The notes: a model not told the origin generated them from the sequence alone. A DNA stretch of 64,000 bases from Oceanobacter sp. 1_MG-2023 (GCF_030689025.1 NZ_JAUYWA010000012.1:1-64000); one strand, 5' to 3'. Positions 11,382 through 20,534 are shown, counted from the stretch's first letter. Program-made: numbers and translations.

Positions 11382-12485
11382 ATGTCAGATCTGTACCAAC
11401 CCGGCGTTACGCCAGCGCACTACCCGCAACTACTGGAACAAAAGTGCCAAACCCTGACGCAACGACTGTCTGAATTTGATCCCCCGGCACTGGAAGTGTT
11501 TGCCAGCCGGGTAACGCACTTTCGCTTGCGGGCCGAATTTCGTCTTTGGCACAGTGGCGACCGCTGTTTTTACGCCATGTTTGACCCGGAAGACCGCAAA
11601 AAACCGCTGGAAGTGCTCGATTTCCCCATTGCCTCAGAACAGATCAACGATCTGATGCAGCGCTTGCTGGCCGAGTTGCAAGACAACCAGCCACTGCGAC
11701 GCAAACTGTTTCAGGTTGAGTTTCTCACCACCCTCAGTGGCGATGCCTTGATCACGCTGATTTACCACAAAAAACTCGATGCCGACTGGGAAGTGGCAGC
11801 CCGCGCCCTGATGGCGCGTATGAATGTCGCCATTATTGGCCGTTCGCGCAAACAGAAAGTTGTACTGGAACGCGACTATGTTACCGAGCAGCTGAGCGTC
11901 GATGGCCAGACCTATCGTTATCGCCAGATTGAAGGCGGCTTTACCCAGCCCAATGGTGAGATGAACCAGAAAATGCTCAGCTGGGCGCGTCGCTGTTCCG
12001 CAGGAATTGGCGGGGATCTGCTTGAGCTTTATTGCGGTAACGGCAATTTCTCCATCGCTCTGGCCAACTGTTTTGATCGGGTTATGGCCACTGAAATTTC
12101 CAAAACCTCCGTGGCTGCAGCCCAGGTCAATATTGCCGATAACCAGATCGACAACCTGATTATCGCCCGCCTCGCCAGCGAGGATTTTGTCCAGGCTTTA
12201 CGCGGTGAAAAGCAGTTTGAACGGCTGAAAGACGTCGATCTCAGCAGCTATGATTTCCGCACCGTGCTGGTCGATCCGCCCCGGGCCGGACTCGACGACG
12301 AATCCGTCAAGCAGGTGCAGGACTACGACAATATCATCTATATTTCCTGTAACCCGGAAACCCTGCAAGCCAACCTGCGACTGTTATCACAAACCCATAC
12401 CATTCAGCGCTGCGCACTGTTTGACCAGTTCCCCTATACCCATCATATTGAGACCGGTGTGTTACTCACCCGGAGACCTGTCTGA
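11382..12485 (+). CDS. trmA: tRNA (uracil-5-)-methyltransferase
   Basis: Methylates U54 to ribothymidine in the T-loop of tRNAs using SAM. 367 aa, essentially the length of the E. coli enzyme. The SAM-binding motif is ELYCGNGNFSIAL; the catalytic Cys is in YISCNPETLQ, with the preceding LVDPPRAGL motif also conserved. The start at 11382 (MSDLYQPG) follows a GCGGAGCT ribosome site; an in-frame ATG 93 bp upstream lacks family similarity. The stop codon overlaps the first possible start of dbpA (TGATG), so the two may be coupled. Confidence 0.96.
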   Translation: MSDLYQPGVTPAHYPQLLEQKCQTLTQRLSEFDPPALEVFASRVTHFRLRAEFRLWHSGDRCFYAMFDPEDRKKPLEVLDFPIASEQINDLMQRLLAELQDNQPLRRKLFQVEFLTTLSGDALITLIYHKKLDADWEVAARALMARMNVAIIGRSRKQKVVLERDYVTEQLSVDGQTYRYRQIEGGFTQPNGEMNQKMLSWARRCSAGIGGDLLELYCGNGNFSIALANCFDRVMATEISKTSVAAAQVNIADNQIDNLIIARLASEDFVQALRGEKQFERLKDVDLSSYDFRTVLVDPPRAGLDDESVKQVQDYDNIIYISCNPETLQANLRLLSQTHTIQRCALFDQFPYTHHIETGVLLTRRPV

Positions 12486-14068
12486 TGGTTGATCCCTGGA
12501 AAAACGCCCGCAGTGGCAAACTCGGTTCCCGCTCTTCTGCCCGCACCCGGCGCAGCGAGACACATCCGCAAAAAACCACGGCTAACAATACTGACACCTC
12601 TGCTGATTCCAGCCCTGCCGGCAACGCCGCCCGGTCGCATCAGTCCATCACGGATACACCACAGGCAGCCACCATGACCGACTCAACCCCAACCAGCAGT
12701 GAATTTGCAGCCCTGAATTTACCCGCAGAACAAATCGATAATCTGCGCACCATGGGTTACACCGCCATGACGGCTATCCAGCAACTGGCCTTGCCGCTGG
12801 CGCTGGACGGTAAGGATCTGATTGCCCAGGCCAAAACCGGCTCAGGTAAAACCGCCAGCTTCGCCATTCCACTGCTGACCAAGATCAATCCGCGCTTTTT
12901 TGGCGTACAGGGTTTGATTATGTGCCCGACCCGCGAACTGGCATCCCAGGTAGCCACCGAGATCCGCCAGCTGGCCCGTTATCTGGCCAATATCAAGGTC
13001 GTGGTATTAAGTGGCGGTGTATCCATTGGCCCACAAATCGGCTCACTGGAGCACGGCGCTCATATTGTTGTCGGCACACCGGGACGCCTGAAAGATCACC
13101 TGCGCAAAAACACACTGGACATCAGTCAGGTACACACTCTGGTACTGGACGAAGCCGATCGCATGTTAGATATGGGATTCAGCGACGATATCCAGCACAT
13201 CATTGGCCACACTCCGGAAGACCGCCAGACGTTGTTGTTCTCCGCCACCTACCCGAACAACATCCAGAAACTGAGCGCTCAATACCAGCAGTCGCCAGAG
13301 ATCATCAAGGTTGAATCCACTCACACCAGCAACAGCATTGATCAGCGCCTGGTCTTGTGTGATCGCCACCAGCGCCCGGCCGCTCTTGATCGGGTGTTAG
13401 CGCACTTTGATATTCAACAAGCAGTGGTGTTCTGCAACACCAAGCAAAGCACCGAAGAAATCGCCCAGCAGCTGAAATCACTGGGCTTTATTGCCCGGGC
13501 GATCAACGGCGACCTGGAACAACGCGACCGCGATGCCATTTTGACCCAGTTCAAGCAAGGCTCTGCCAACTTCCTTGTTGCTACCGACGTCGCAGCACGG
13601 GGTCTGGATGTTGACGACTTGCCAGCCGTGATTAACGTCGAGGTACCACGCGAGCTGGAAGTCTATACCCACCGTATTGGTCGCACCGGTCGGGCTGGCA
13701 AGGAAGGGATTGCCATCACCCTGATCGGCGACAGCGAAGATAACAAACGCAAGGCGCTTAACAACCAGCAAGGTATTGATATTCCTTGTATGGCTGTTGA
13801 GGAACTCAGCATCGATACCCCAATCCCGGTGCTGCCGGAATTTGCCACCCTGTGTATTGCCGCCGGGCGCAAACACAAAATGCGCCCCGGCGATGTGCTG
13901 GGAGCACTCACCGCACCCGGTGGCATCCAGGGCAAGCAGGTTGGCAAAATCCACGTGCTGGACATGGTGTCTTACGTTGCCGTTGAACGAACCGCCGCCC
14001 GACAAGCTGTTGAGGTCTTGAACCAGGGCCGGGTCAAGGGCAAAACCATCAAGGCCAGAAAGCTCTAA
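12485..14068 (+). CDS. dbpA: DEAD-box RNA helicase DbpA
   Basis: ATP-dependent RNA helicase acting on 23S rRNA during large-subunit assembly. Motifs run in order: Q motif GYTAMTAIQQLALP, motif I AKTGSGKT, Ia PTRELA, Ib GTPGRL, II DEAD, III SAT, IV VVFCNTKQST, V ATDVAARGLD, VI HRIGRTGR. The C-terminal DbpA RNA-binding domain (about 450-527) contains KMRPGDVLGALT and ends KGKTIKARKL. From the ATG at 12485 the protein is 527 aa, with about 63 extra N-terminal residues rich in Ser, Thr, Arg and Asn. The next ATG at 12674 gives a protein of normal length, so the extension is uncertain. Confidence 0.94.
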   Translation: MVDPWKNARSGKLGSRSSARTRRSETHPQKTTANNTDTSADSSPAGNAARSHQSITDTPQAATMTDSTPTSSEFAALNLPAEQIDNLRTMGYTAMTAIQQLALPLALDGKDLIAQAKTGSGKTASFAIPLLTKINPRFFGVQGLIMCPTRELASQVATEIRQLARYLANIKVVVLSGGVSIGPQIGSLEHGAHIVVGTPGRLKDHLRKNTLDISQVHTLVLDEADRMLDMGFSDDIQHIIGHTPEDRQTLLFSATYPNNIQKLSAQYQQSPEIIKVESTHTSNSIDQRLVLCDRHQRPAALDRVLAHFDIQQAVVFCNTKQSTEEIAQQLKSLGFIARAINGDLEQRDRDAILTQFKQGSANFLVATDVAARGLDVDDLPAVINVEVPRELEVYTHRIGRTGRAGKEGIAITLIGDSEDNKRKALNNQQGIDIPCMAVEELSIDTPIPVLPEFATLCIAAGRKHKMRPGDVLGALTAPGGIQGKQVGKIHVLDMVSYVAVERTAARQAVEVLNQGRVKGKTIKARKL

Positions 14069-14191
14069 GGGATTGTAGTCGTCCAATGATTCCGGGCACT
14101 TGATAAGGGACTACACTAGTGCCAACAACGAGGTGTCCGGGGTATTCAACCAGAACACCGATATCAAGCAACAGATTCTTACCTCAACAGG

Positions 14192-14980
14192 TCAGAATCC
14201 AGCTTCATTCTTATTGGGATGGTAACGCAAGGCGGGATAACTGCTTTCGTCCAACTGGTACAGCGTCCGGATAGACGCCGGGTTAATCACTTCTGGTGGC
14301 GGCCCCTGCTGCAGGATTTTTCCTTGATGCAACAACACCGCCCTCCCCGGCAACCCCAGAGCATGATCCGGGTAGTGGGTGGTTTTTATAATGCTGTAGC
14401 CGTCGGCGGCGAGATCTTTTAGCAGGGAAAGCAAACGCCACTGGTTACCAAAGTCCAGGCCGTTCACCGGTTCGTCCATCAGGATCACCGTCGTTTGCTG
14501 CGCCAGCGCCCGGGCGAGAAAACAGAGCTGTTGCTGACCACCAGAGAGTTCGGTACAGGTTTTATTGGCCAGGTCGGAGATCCCCAAACGCTGCATAGCC
14601 TCATCAATTGCCGCGTCATCATCTTTGCCAGGTTGATGATAAAAGCCGTGGTGAGGAATACGCCCCATCGCGACCAGGTCCCGTACCCGGTATGGGAAAG
14701 GTAGCTGTCCCGCCTGAGGAACATAAGCAATCAGCCGGGAAATATCCCGCCGCGTCCACTCCTGCACTCGCTTGCCAAGCAAGTAAACATCGCCTTGAGT
14801 CGGCTGCAACAACCCTTGCAACAGTTTCAGCAAGGTGCTTTTACCGCAGCCATTGGCGCCCAACAAGGACACCACTTCTCCAGTGCCAATATGAAAACTG
14901 ATGTCATTCAGAATTGTCTGCTGAGGTTGGTGCGGGTAACGGAACGTCAGGTGACTAACCGTCATCACAATATCGTTCAT
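14192..14980 (-). CDS. ABC importer ATPase, iron-complex/B12 type (FecE/BtuD family)
   Basis: 262 aa. Walker A is GANGCGKST, the signature motif LSGGQQQ, Walker B VILMDEP, and the switch His is in IIKTTHYPDHAL. It also has the VPQAGQLPFPYRVRDLVAMGR region typical of FecE-type importers. ATG at 14980 overlaps the permease stop (ATGA), with GGGTGG just upstream; an in-frame GTG at 14989 is an alternative. It is the third component of the same importer, acting at the inner face of the inner membrane. Last gene of the four-gene operon. The ligand cannot be named from the sequence. Confidence 0.93.
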   Translation of the reverse strand: MNDIVMTVSHLTFRYPHQPQQTILNDISFHIGTGEVVSLLGANGCGKSTLLKLLQGLLQPTQGDVYLLGKRVQEWTRRDISRLIAYVPQAGQLPFPYRVRDLVAMGRIPHHGFYHQPGKDDDAAIDEAMQRLGISDLANKTCTELSGGQQQLCFLARALAQQTTVILMDEPVNGLDFGNQWRLLSLLKDLAADGYSIIKTTHYPDHALGLPGRAVLLHQGKILQQGPPPEVINPASIRTLYQLDESSYPALRYHPNKNEAGF

Positions 14981-16041
14981 GTATTCCACCCTTTACGAAC
15001 ATTACGCAACACCAACAGAAACACAGGCAGTCCGATCAGTTCGGTCACAACACCAATAGGGAGTTCCGCCGCCATCAGGCTTCTGGCTAACACGTCGGCG
15101 AACAGCATGAAAATGGCGCCAACCAGGGCGCTGGCCGGTATCAGCTGGCGATTTAATGGCCCGACCAGCAAGCGGGCAATATGAGGGGCCAGTAAGCCAA
15201 CCCAGCCGATCATACCCACCAGCGAGACCGTTAATGCCGATGCTAGCGTTGCCAGCAGAATCAGCATCAGCCGTACCCGACTGACCGACAACCCCAGCGC
15301 CGTTGCACTATCGTCTCCCAGGGTCAGTATATCCAGCACCCTCCCCTGTAACGTCAAACCAATAATCGCTGCCAGCATCAGTGGTGCATACAGGGCCAGA
15401 TCATCCATATTGGCTAACCCCAGCGACCCCATCAGCCAATAGATAATGGCTGGCAACTGCTCATAAGGATCGGCAGCGTATTTTACCAATGCCAGCAGGC
15501 CGGCAAACAAGGCGCCGGTAAAAATACCGCCCAGCACCAGCATAATGGTCGAGGCATTACCAAACATGCGGCCAATTCCCAGCGCCACTACCACGGCTAA
15601 CAGGCCGCCAGCGATGGCCCCCAGCTGTACCATCCACCAGGCTGGCGCCAAGACCATCATCAAGGCAGCACCGAATGAAGATCCTGCGAGTACTCCCAAT
15701 AATCCGGGAGAAACCAGAGGGTTAATAAACACCGCCTGATAGGTTGAGCCAGAAACGGCCAGCGCAGCCCCCACCAAAGCCGCAGTTAGCAACCGGGGCA
15801 AGCGAATCTCCATCAGCAAGGTTTCCAGCAACTCGTAGCGATTGCTATCCATTGTCTGCCAGCCAATATGGGCCATAAAAAACTGTACAATATCCTGTAT
15901 TTCCAGTGCATAACGGCCTGAAACCAAGGACAGTAGAATGGCGGCTGACAGTAGTCCGACCAATAGCATCCAGCGGCCAGACAGGTAATCTGGCCAGTGG
16001 TATGACAGTCGCCCGGAGGCTTTTAATAACCAGTCCGTCAT
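14977..16041 (-). CDS. ABC importer permease, FecCD family
   Basis: 354 aa, with multiple hydrophobic segments from about residue 20 to the end, consistent with the ten-helix FecCD/BtuC fold. Conserved pieces are RLPRLLTAALVGAALAVSGS, PGLLGVLAGSSFGA, GLSVSRVRL and IGWVGLLAPHIARLLVGP (the ATPase-coupling loop), then GVVTELIGLPVFL. ATG at 16041 overlaps the globin stop (ATGA). Longer upstream in-frame sequence reads through the globin gene and is not a real start. It forms the inner-membrane channel; by family the cargo could be ferric siderophore, heme or cobalamin. Confidence 0.93.
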   Translation of the reverse strand: MTDWLLKASGRLSYHWPDYLSGRWMLLVGLLSAAILLSLVSGRYALEIQDIVQFFMAHIGWQTMDSNRYELLETLLMEIRLPRLLTAALVGAALAVSGSTYQAVFINPLVSPGLLGVLAGSSFGAALMMVLAPAWWMVQLGAIAGGLLAVVVALGIGRMFGNASTIMLVLGGIFTGALFAGLLALVKYAADPYEQLPAIIYWLMGSLGLANMDDLALYAPLMLAAIIGLTLQGRVLDILTLGDDSATALGLSVSRVRLMLILLATLASALTVSLVGMIGWVGLLAPHIARLLVGPLNRQLIPASALVGAIFMLFADVLARSLMAAELPIGVVTELIGLPVFLLVLRNVRKGWNT

Positions 16042-16652
16042 TGCTCTAGGCGGCCAAACGCCGCCAGGTTGGCCAGCAGACTGGCCTGGGCATCTGCCAG
16101 CCGATAACGCGATAACGGTTCCATACGTGTGCGGCGGTTCACCATACGTAAAGAAAATGCCTCCATCCAACGCCAATAGGTGTCCCGCCAGTGCGATGGA
16201 AAGTCCACATCATCAAAGCTGCGCAATAATTCCAGCAACCAGACATCACGTGCGGCTTCATCAATACTGACAGGGAAATGTCGCTCACGCATACGCACCT
16301 CTCCATGCCGTTCGGTAAAATCAACCGGCCCCCCGGCCCCTTCCAGAATAAAGGCCACACTTTTGGCGACCGTAGCGGCAAAGGCATGTGGTTGCTGTGG
16401 AAACAAGGTACCGATCACGCTGAGCTGAAGCCGTTGGTGATGCCGCTCAACCAAGCCGGTCAGAGCCTCGGCCCCGACCTCGTTATACAATGCGCTGGAG
16501 GGCAATGGCACCGCTGGAAAAGCTTCTGTCTCTTTACGATTCATCCAGCGCTCCTGCGGTTCGGCTTGCAGCTGGGAGCCACTGCAAAAGCAGTCTATTT
16601 GTTTGGCATCCGCTGGTATCCGGTTCAATTCGTCGATATCACGCTTGCTCAT
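16038..16652 (-). CDS. Truncated-hemoglobin-like protein within ABC importer operon
   Basis: 204 aa. Residues about 55-175 resemble truncated globins: YNEVGAEALTGLVERHHQRL (A/B helices), LFPQQPHAF, EGAGGPVDFTERHGEVRMRE (GGP and E-helix region), then RERHFPVSIDEAARDVWLLE, where the His fits the proximal F8 ligand, followed by the G-helix DxWL pattern. The first 50 residues, with Cys-x-Cys (CFCSG), are extra and have no signal peptide, so a cytoplasmic location is likely. The gene starts by a TAATG overlap with the binding-protein gene and ends overlapping the permease ATG, so it belongs to the importer operon. Possible roles are heme or iron handling after uptake, or NO/O2 binding; this is inference. 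Confidence 0.75.
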   Translation of the reverse strand: MSKRDIDELNRIPADAKQIDCFCSGSQLQAEPQERWMNRKETEAFPAVPLPSSALYNEVGAEALTGLVERHHQRLQLSVIGTLFPQQPHAFAATVAKSVAFILEGAGGPVDFTERHGEVRMRERHFPVSIDEAARDVWLLELLRSFDDVDFPSHWRDTYWRWMEAFSLRMVNRRTRMEPLSRYRLADAQASLLANLAAFGRLEQ

Positions 16653-17752
16653 TACTCATCTCCTTTGATTGCCTGGTCGCTATCCAGCAAGATTGCCAGC
16701 TGCTGATCGGTCAGATCCACACCCAGAAACAGCTGGTAAAAATGACGGGTTTCTTCTTTCAGGTTGAATGGAAACTGTTGTGGATAAAACGCATTCGCCA
16801 GCCACTGGATACCTAACGCCCGCATAAAAGACGGTGGCCGATCCAGCCAGTTCATGGGTAAATGCGGCACAGTCAGTACCCGTTGATTGAGGAAGGCTGA
16901 AAGCCGCTGCCAGCGTTTATCGGCAGCTGCCCTACGAGTAAACATAGAGTCCTGGGCGACGATATACTGCGGATTCCAAAGCATGACCTGCTCCATATCC
17001 ACTCGCTCCTGCCCCATCATGGTTTTCGGCTGACAACGATAAAGGTTGTACCCGTGAGCCAGGTTGATTGCTTCAGTATGGAAGGAGGTATGACAATCGG
17101 TAGCCAGGCCGTCGGCTGTTTCGGCGTAATACACGGTCACCCGTTGTTTATTGCCAATACCAGCCAACCCGCTGCTAACCCGTTGCAAGGACTGGCGGAT
17201 ATAGGCAGCCAGTTGCTTGCCCCGTTCAGCCCGCCCAACCAAAGACCCGACATACTCAAATGCGGCTATCCAGTCTTCCAGCGTATCCAGCTTGACGTAC
17301 ACAATCGGAATGCCGGTGGTGCGAAACGGCTTTTCAATCACATCACTGCCTGGGGACATAAACCGGTTTAACCAAACCAGTGCCACATCCGGCTGCAATT
17401 GCAGCAAGGTTTCAGGGTTAACCTGGCGGCCATGCCCCATGGAACTGCCAATAATCGGCAGGGTCGACATCCGAGGATCAACAAAGCCATCGCTGGCCGG
17501 AGAAAAAGGAATATTCAACGCCAGTACCAACTCAGGATCGAGTGCGTAAAGCAGAGCAGTCAAGGGAGGAGCGGCCCCGAGTGGGCGATGTATATGATCA
17601 GGCAAGATGACTTCTCTGCCAGCCATATCGGTTGTCATCGACGTTGTCTTGGCCGCGACCACAGACTGATGAGCAGACAGTAACATCACCCCCAAGAGGA
17701 TATGCAGCAGCCAGCTATTACATCTTCCGGTTTTTTCCCACAACACGTTCAC
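16652..17752 (-). CDS. Periplasmic substrate-binding protein, iron-complex/B12 type
   Basis: 366 aa with a signal peptide (hydrophobic SWLLHILLGVMLLSA, cleavage near VVAA). The mature part has the two-lobe class III binding-protein pattern: DMAGREVILPDHIHRP, then QVNPETLLQLQPDVALVW before the long connecting helix, GIPIVYVKLDTLEDW and VTVYYAETADGL. Starts at GTG (17752) after AAAGG. First gene of the operon SBP-globin-permease-ATPase, all overlapping by 1-4 bases, so expression is tightly coupled. The family binds ferric siderophores, heme, cobalamin or sometimes nickel complexes; the sequence does not decide. No typical Fur box is evident upstream. Confidence 0.88.
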   Translation of the reverse strand: MNVLWEKTGRCNSWLLHILLGVMLLSAHQSVVAAKTTSMTTDMAGREVILPDHIHRPLGAAPPLTALLYALDPELVLALNIPFSPASDGFVDPRMSTLPIIGSSMGHGRQVNPETLLQLQPDVALVWLNRFMSPGSDVIEKPFRTTGIPIVYVKLDTLEDWIAAFEYVGSLVGRAERGKQLAAYIRQSLQRVSSGLAGIGNKQRVTVYYAETADGLATDCHTSFHTEAINLAHGYNLYRCQPKTMMGQERVDMEQVMLWNPQYIVAQDSMFTRRAAADKRWQRLSAFLNQRVLTVPHLPMNWLDRPPSFMRALGIQWLANAFYPQQFPFNLKEETRHFYQLFLGVDLTDQQLAILLDSDQAIKGDE

Positions 17753-18009
17753 TTTGGTTACCTTTATAGGAATACTTCAATAGTAATAACTTAAGAAGCA
17801 AAACAGGTACCATCTGTATAAATTTATAATACATTGATTTCTATAGATTTTTATAAATCAAACGTGACCGCTCATGTCGCAAAACAGACACCATGTCGTT
17901 ATATATACAAACTACCTAACGAAGTAACAAACCTGATAAAAACAGCCTCCGTTGCAGATCCGGCAATCACAACAGTGGCCTGAGTAGAGATAATCCATCA
18001 ACACTGATC
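17753..18009 (-). promoter_or_regulatory. AT-rich leader of the ABC importer operon with two palindromes
   Basis: No gene is visible from 17753 to the terminator at 18010. The stretch is unusually AT-rich between 17780 and 17870. It holds a perfect 12-bp palindrome TATAAATTTATA (17817-17828) and an inverted repeat TTGATTT-N14-AAATCAA (17834-17861). Either could be an operator for the importer operon. I could not match them to a Fur box or a cobalamin riboswitch. Confidence 0.4.
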
Positions 18010-18052
18010 AAAAACAGCAGCGCCCGCTTGAGACGAAGCTCAAGCGGGCGCT
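18010..18052 (-). terminator. Strong Rho-independent terminator
   Basis: A perfect 14-bp stem, AGCGCCCGCTTGAG (18019-18032) with its complement at 18039-18052 and a 6-nt loop, is followed on the minus strand by CTGTTTTTG. It lies 54 bp past the stop of the hypothetical gene at 18106 and isolates it from the importer operon. Confidence 0.9.
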
Positions 18053-18105
18053 GTCATGCCAGACCAATGGCAGGGATTATTCAGAAAGGTGTTACCGGGT
18101 CGTGC

Positions 18106-18474
18106 CTAGTGGTCATGACCACATTCATGATCGGTATTATCGAAATCGATGGCCATAAAGATCGCGCTTTGTGGGAAGTCGGCCGGGTAGCACATAAAAT
18201 ACTGGGTCGCTTCATCGACCGGCCACCAGCAAGAAGCAGCACGCGGAATATCGGCCAGTTCAACGCGTTCGATGCAGTAATGAAGACCAAGACCAGCCAC
18301 TTCAGGGAATTCTTGTTCGAAGCTGGCCGGGAACCCATCGATCGCTGTATCGGTTTTATCTTCCAGGCTCAGTGCCTTGAGTTTCTCTTCCCACTCTTTT
18401 GCCTGAGTGCATTCGACAAAAAAATCAGCCAGGTAACGTGTATGGTATTTTTTGGTGATACGGGCATTTGCCAT
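18106..18474 (-). CDS. Hypothetical protein, 122 aa
   Basis: Not recognised. It is acidic, with no signal peptide or membrane segment, so cytoplasmic. It has an N-terminal basic stretch ITKKYHTRYLADFF, a mixed middle (GLGLHYCIERVELADIP, CWWPVDEATQYFM) and a His-rich tail DHECGHDH that could bind metal. ATG is preceded by CAGGA at good spacing, and a strong terminator follows, so it looks like a real single gene. Upstream on the same strand is an SDR gene, 48 bp away, that may share its promoter. Confidence 0.7.
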   Translation of the reverse strand: MANARITKKYHTRYLADFFVECTQAKEWEEKLKALSLEDKTDTAIDGFPASFEQEFPEVAGLGLHYCIERVELADIPRAASCWWPVDEATQYFMCYPADFPQSAIFMAIDFDNTDHECGHDH

Positions 18475-18522
18475 GTAAATATCCTGTTGAAGCGGTTGTT
18501 GTAGCGGTGTGTATAACGAATG

Positions 18523-19194
18523 TCACCAGGGTAAAGGCTGGCCATTGGAGTGCCAGAAACCACCACTGTTGCTTATTGTCAGTTCATCGATGCGAGCAAC
18601 CAGCCCTTCGGCTGCTTGCTGCGGAGAAATATCACCCGCAAAGTTCACCATGCGGGTTTGGACAAAGCCGGGATGTAATTGTGCCACGGCAATACCGCGA
18701 GGTCTGAGATCTTCTGCCAGGCTTTTGCCGAACGCGTTTAATGCAGCCTTGGATGCTCGATAGCCGTAGTAACCACCGGAACCATTATCTGCCATAGATC
18801 CCATGCGGCTGGTGATATTGGCAATTTTACTGCCCTCACACATCAGCGGCAGCAAGGTGTGTACGAGCCGCAGCGGTGCCAGGGTATTCACTTCAAACTG
18901 GCGACTGATCTGCTCGAAGTCCAGCTGATCCAGAGTGTCGTTGGCAAAGATACCGGCATTATTGACCAGTAGATCGAGCGGTCCATCCAACAGCTCCGCC
19001 ACGATCGTTTGCAACCCCTGGACAGCCTCGGCATCGGTCATATCGATACCGGTAATAATCTGGTCTGCCAGTGTATCCAATGCTTCCGAAGACTCACGAC
19101 AAACCGCCATAACGCAGTCTCCACGACTGGAAAAATGACGTACCAGTTCTAGCCCAATACCCCGGTTGGCCCCGGTAATCAGTACATTCGCCAT
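18523..19194 (-). CDS. Short-chain dehydrogenase/reductase (C-factor-like)
   Basis: 223 aa, classical SDR fold. The cofactor motif TGANRGIG is at residues 7-14, NNAG follows in LDLLVNNAGIF, the catalytic Ser in NITSRMGSM, and the catalytic YxxxK in YRASK. The protein is short and compact like the C-factor/sniffer-type SDRs, which probably prefer NADP(H). Substrate is unknown. AGAGAGGA sits immediately before the ATG. The downstream hypothetical gene at 18106 may be co-transcribed; the desaturase at 19300 lies upstream on the same strand. Confidence 0.9.
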   Translation of the reverse strand: MANVLITGANRGIGLELVRHFSSRGDCVMAVCRESSEALDTLADQIITGIDMTDAEAVQGLQTIVAELLDGPLDLLVNNAGIFANDTLDQLDFEQISRQFEVNTLAPLRLVHTLLPLMCEGSKIANITSRMGSMADNGSGGYYGYRASKAALNAFGKSLAEDLRPRGIAVAQLHPGFVQTRMVNFAGDISPQQAAEGLVARIDELTISNSGGFWHSNGQPLPW

Positions 19195-19299
19195 TCCTCT
19201 CTCCTGTCTGGTCGGTTGATATGAACAATCCGCGCCATACTAACCAAGGGCCGTGACAGGATGCAATGACTATGGTGTTTTCCTGGCGATCACCTCTGA

Positions 19300-20490
19300 T
19301 CAGGCAGGCGTCAGTTCAAGCATCAACGCCTGCATACGCTGGTGCTGCATTCTGAGCGCATATTCCAGCTCCTGGTAGCGCGTACGAATCGCCGCCTTTT
19401 CCCAGCGACAAGCCAGAGACTGACGCGTACTGGAGTAACGCTCCCCTTGCAGGTTGGTCCAGTCGTTCAGCATGGATTTAAACTGGGCATATTCATTTTC
19501 CAGCACCGCACTCCAGCGCTGGTAATCGGCTTCTTTAAGCTGCCGCAAAGCCAGCTCTTCCTTCGCTCGCTTGAACTGCATCTGAACCTTGGCGCGCTGG
19601 ATTTTAAAATCAGATACGGTTTTCAGATTAGAGGCCAGGCCAACCCATGAGCAGGCCTTGATAAACCATTTGGTTGGGTCCCAGTGGTACCAGCGAATAC
19701 CATTGCGGTAGTCATTCTGGAAAATATGATGGTAATTGTGATAGCCCTCACCATGGGTCAGAAAGGCAAAAAACGGATTATCGCGTGCAGTATTTTCATC
19801 GGTATAAGGCTGGCTACCCCATTTATGAGCAATGGAATTAATAAAAAAAGTAACGTGATGGGTCGTAAACAAACGCAGCAAACCCGCCAGCAACAACATG
19901 CCCCAGACATCCCCGAACATCCATCCCAGCGCAGCAGGCAGACCCACGTTCATGGCCAATACAATCCAGACGTAGTATTTGTCTTGCCACATCACAATGG
20001 GGTCTTTCAGCAGGTTTTTGACGTTGGCGTAGTCAGTTTTGCCTGACGGCCATTCTCGCAGCATCCAGCCGATATGGGAAAACCACAACCCCCGCTTGGC
20101 GGAGTATGGATCATGCTCGACATCATCAACATAACGGTGGTGCTTGCGGTGGCCAGAACACCATTCCAACACGGTATTCTGCAGGGCAGAAGCTCCCCAC
20201 AAGACGTACCACAGCCGCAACACCCAGTGTGCTTCATAGGCATTGTGCGACCAGAGACGATGATAGCCACCGGTAATCGCCATCCCTGTCAGCCAGGTGA
20301 TCACAATATAGGTAACCCAGGCCGAGGTCTCATAACCATAGGTGAAGCCATACCAGGGCACCAGGGTCAAGACGCCCAGCGTGCTGGCTGCAAACATGAT
20401 GGTCGGAACCCAGTAGATAGGCGGCTTGTTATTGTTCTGATTATTTTCACTCTGCTCGCTGGCAGATGGTGCTTGATCGTTTGACAGCAT
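19300..20490 (-). CDS. Fatty acid (acyl-CoA delta-9 type) desaturase
   Basis: 396 aa membrane di-iron desaturase. The three His boxes are HRLWSH, HRKHH and HNYHH, with additional HxxH-type His in THHVTFFINSIAHKWG. Hydrophobic pairs flank the boxes (about 28-70 and 160-200), as in acyl-CoA desaturases. The last 110 residues are charged and helical (coiled-coil-like), as in the longer gammaproteobacterial enzymes. It introduces a cis double bond into saturated acyl chains to keep membranes fluid. The start at 20490 (MLSNDQAP) follows AAAGGG; an in-frame ATG 75 bp upstream lacks support. A palindrome lies about 45 bp upstream. Confidence 0.92.
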   Translation of the reverse strand: MLSNDQAPSASEQSENNQNNNKPPIYWVPTIMFAASTLGVLTLVPWYGFTYGYETSAWVTYIVITWLTGMAITGGYHRLWSHNAYEAHWVLRLWYVLWGASALQNTVLEWCSGHRKHHRYVDDVEHDPYSAKRGLWFSHIGWMLREWPSGKTDYANVKNLLKDPIVMWQDKYYVWIVLAMNVGLPAALGWMFGDVWGMLLLAGLLRLFTTHHVTFFINSIAHKWGSQPYTDENTARDNPFFAFLTHGEGYHNYHHIFQNDYRNGIRWYHWDPTKWFIKACSWVGLASNLKTVSDFKIQRAKVQMQFKRAKEELALRQLKEADYQRWSAVLENEYAQFKSMLNDWTNLQGERYSSTRQSLACRWEKAAIRTRYQELEYALRMQHQRMQALMLELTPA

Positions 20491-20534
20491 AATACCCTTT
20501 CTAGTGACGGTCGGTGCAGTAACAAACACACCTC

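Noticed and set aside
17753-18009. Cobalamin riboswitch before the ABC importer
   Set aside because: No B12-box-like sequence was found; the leader is AT-rich.
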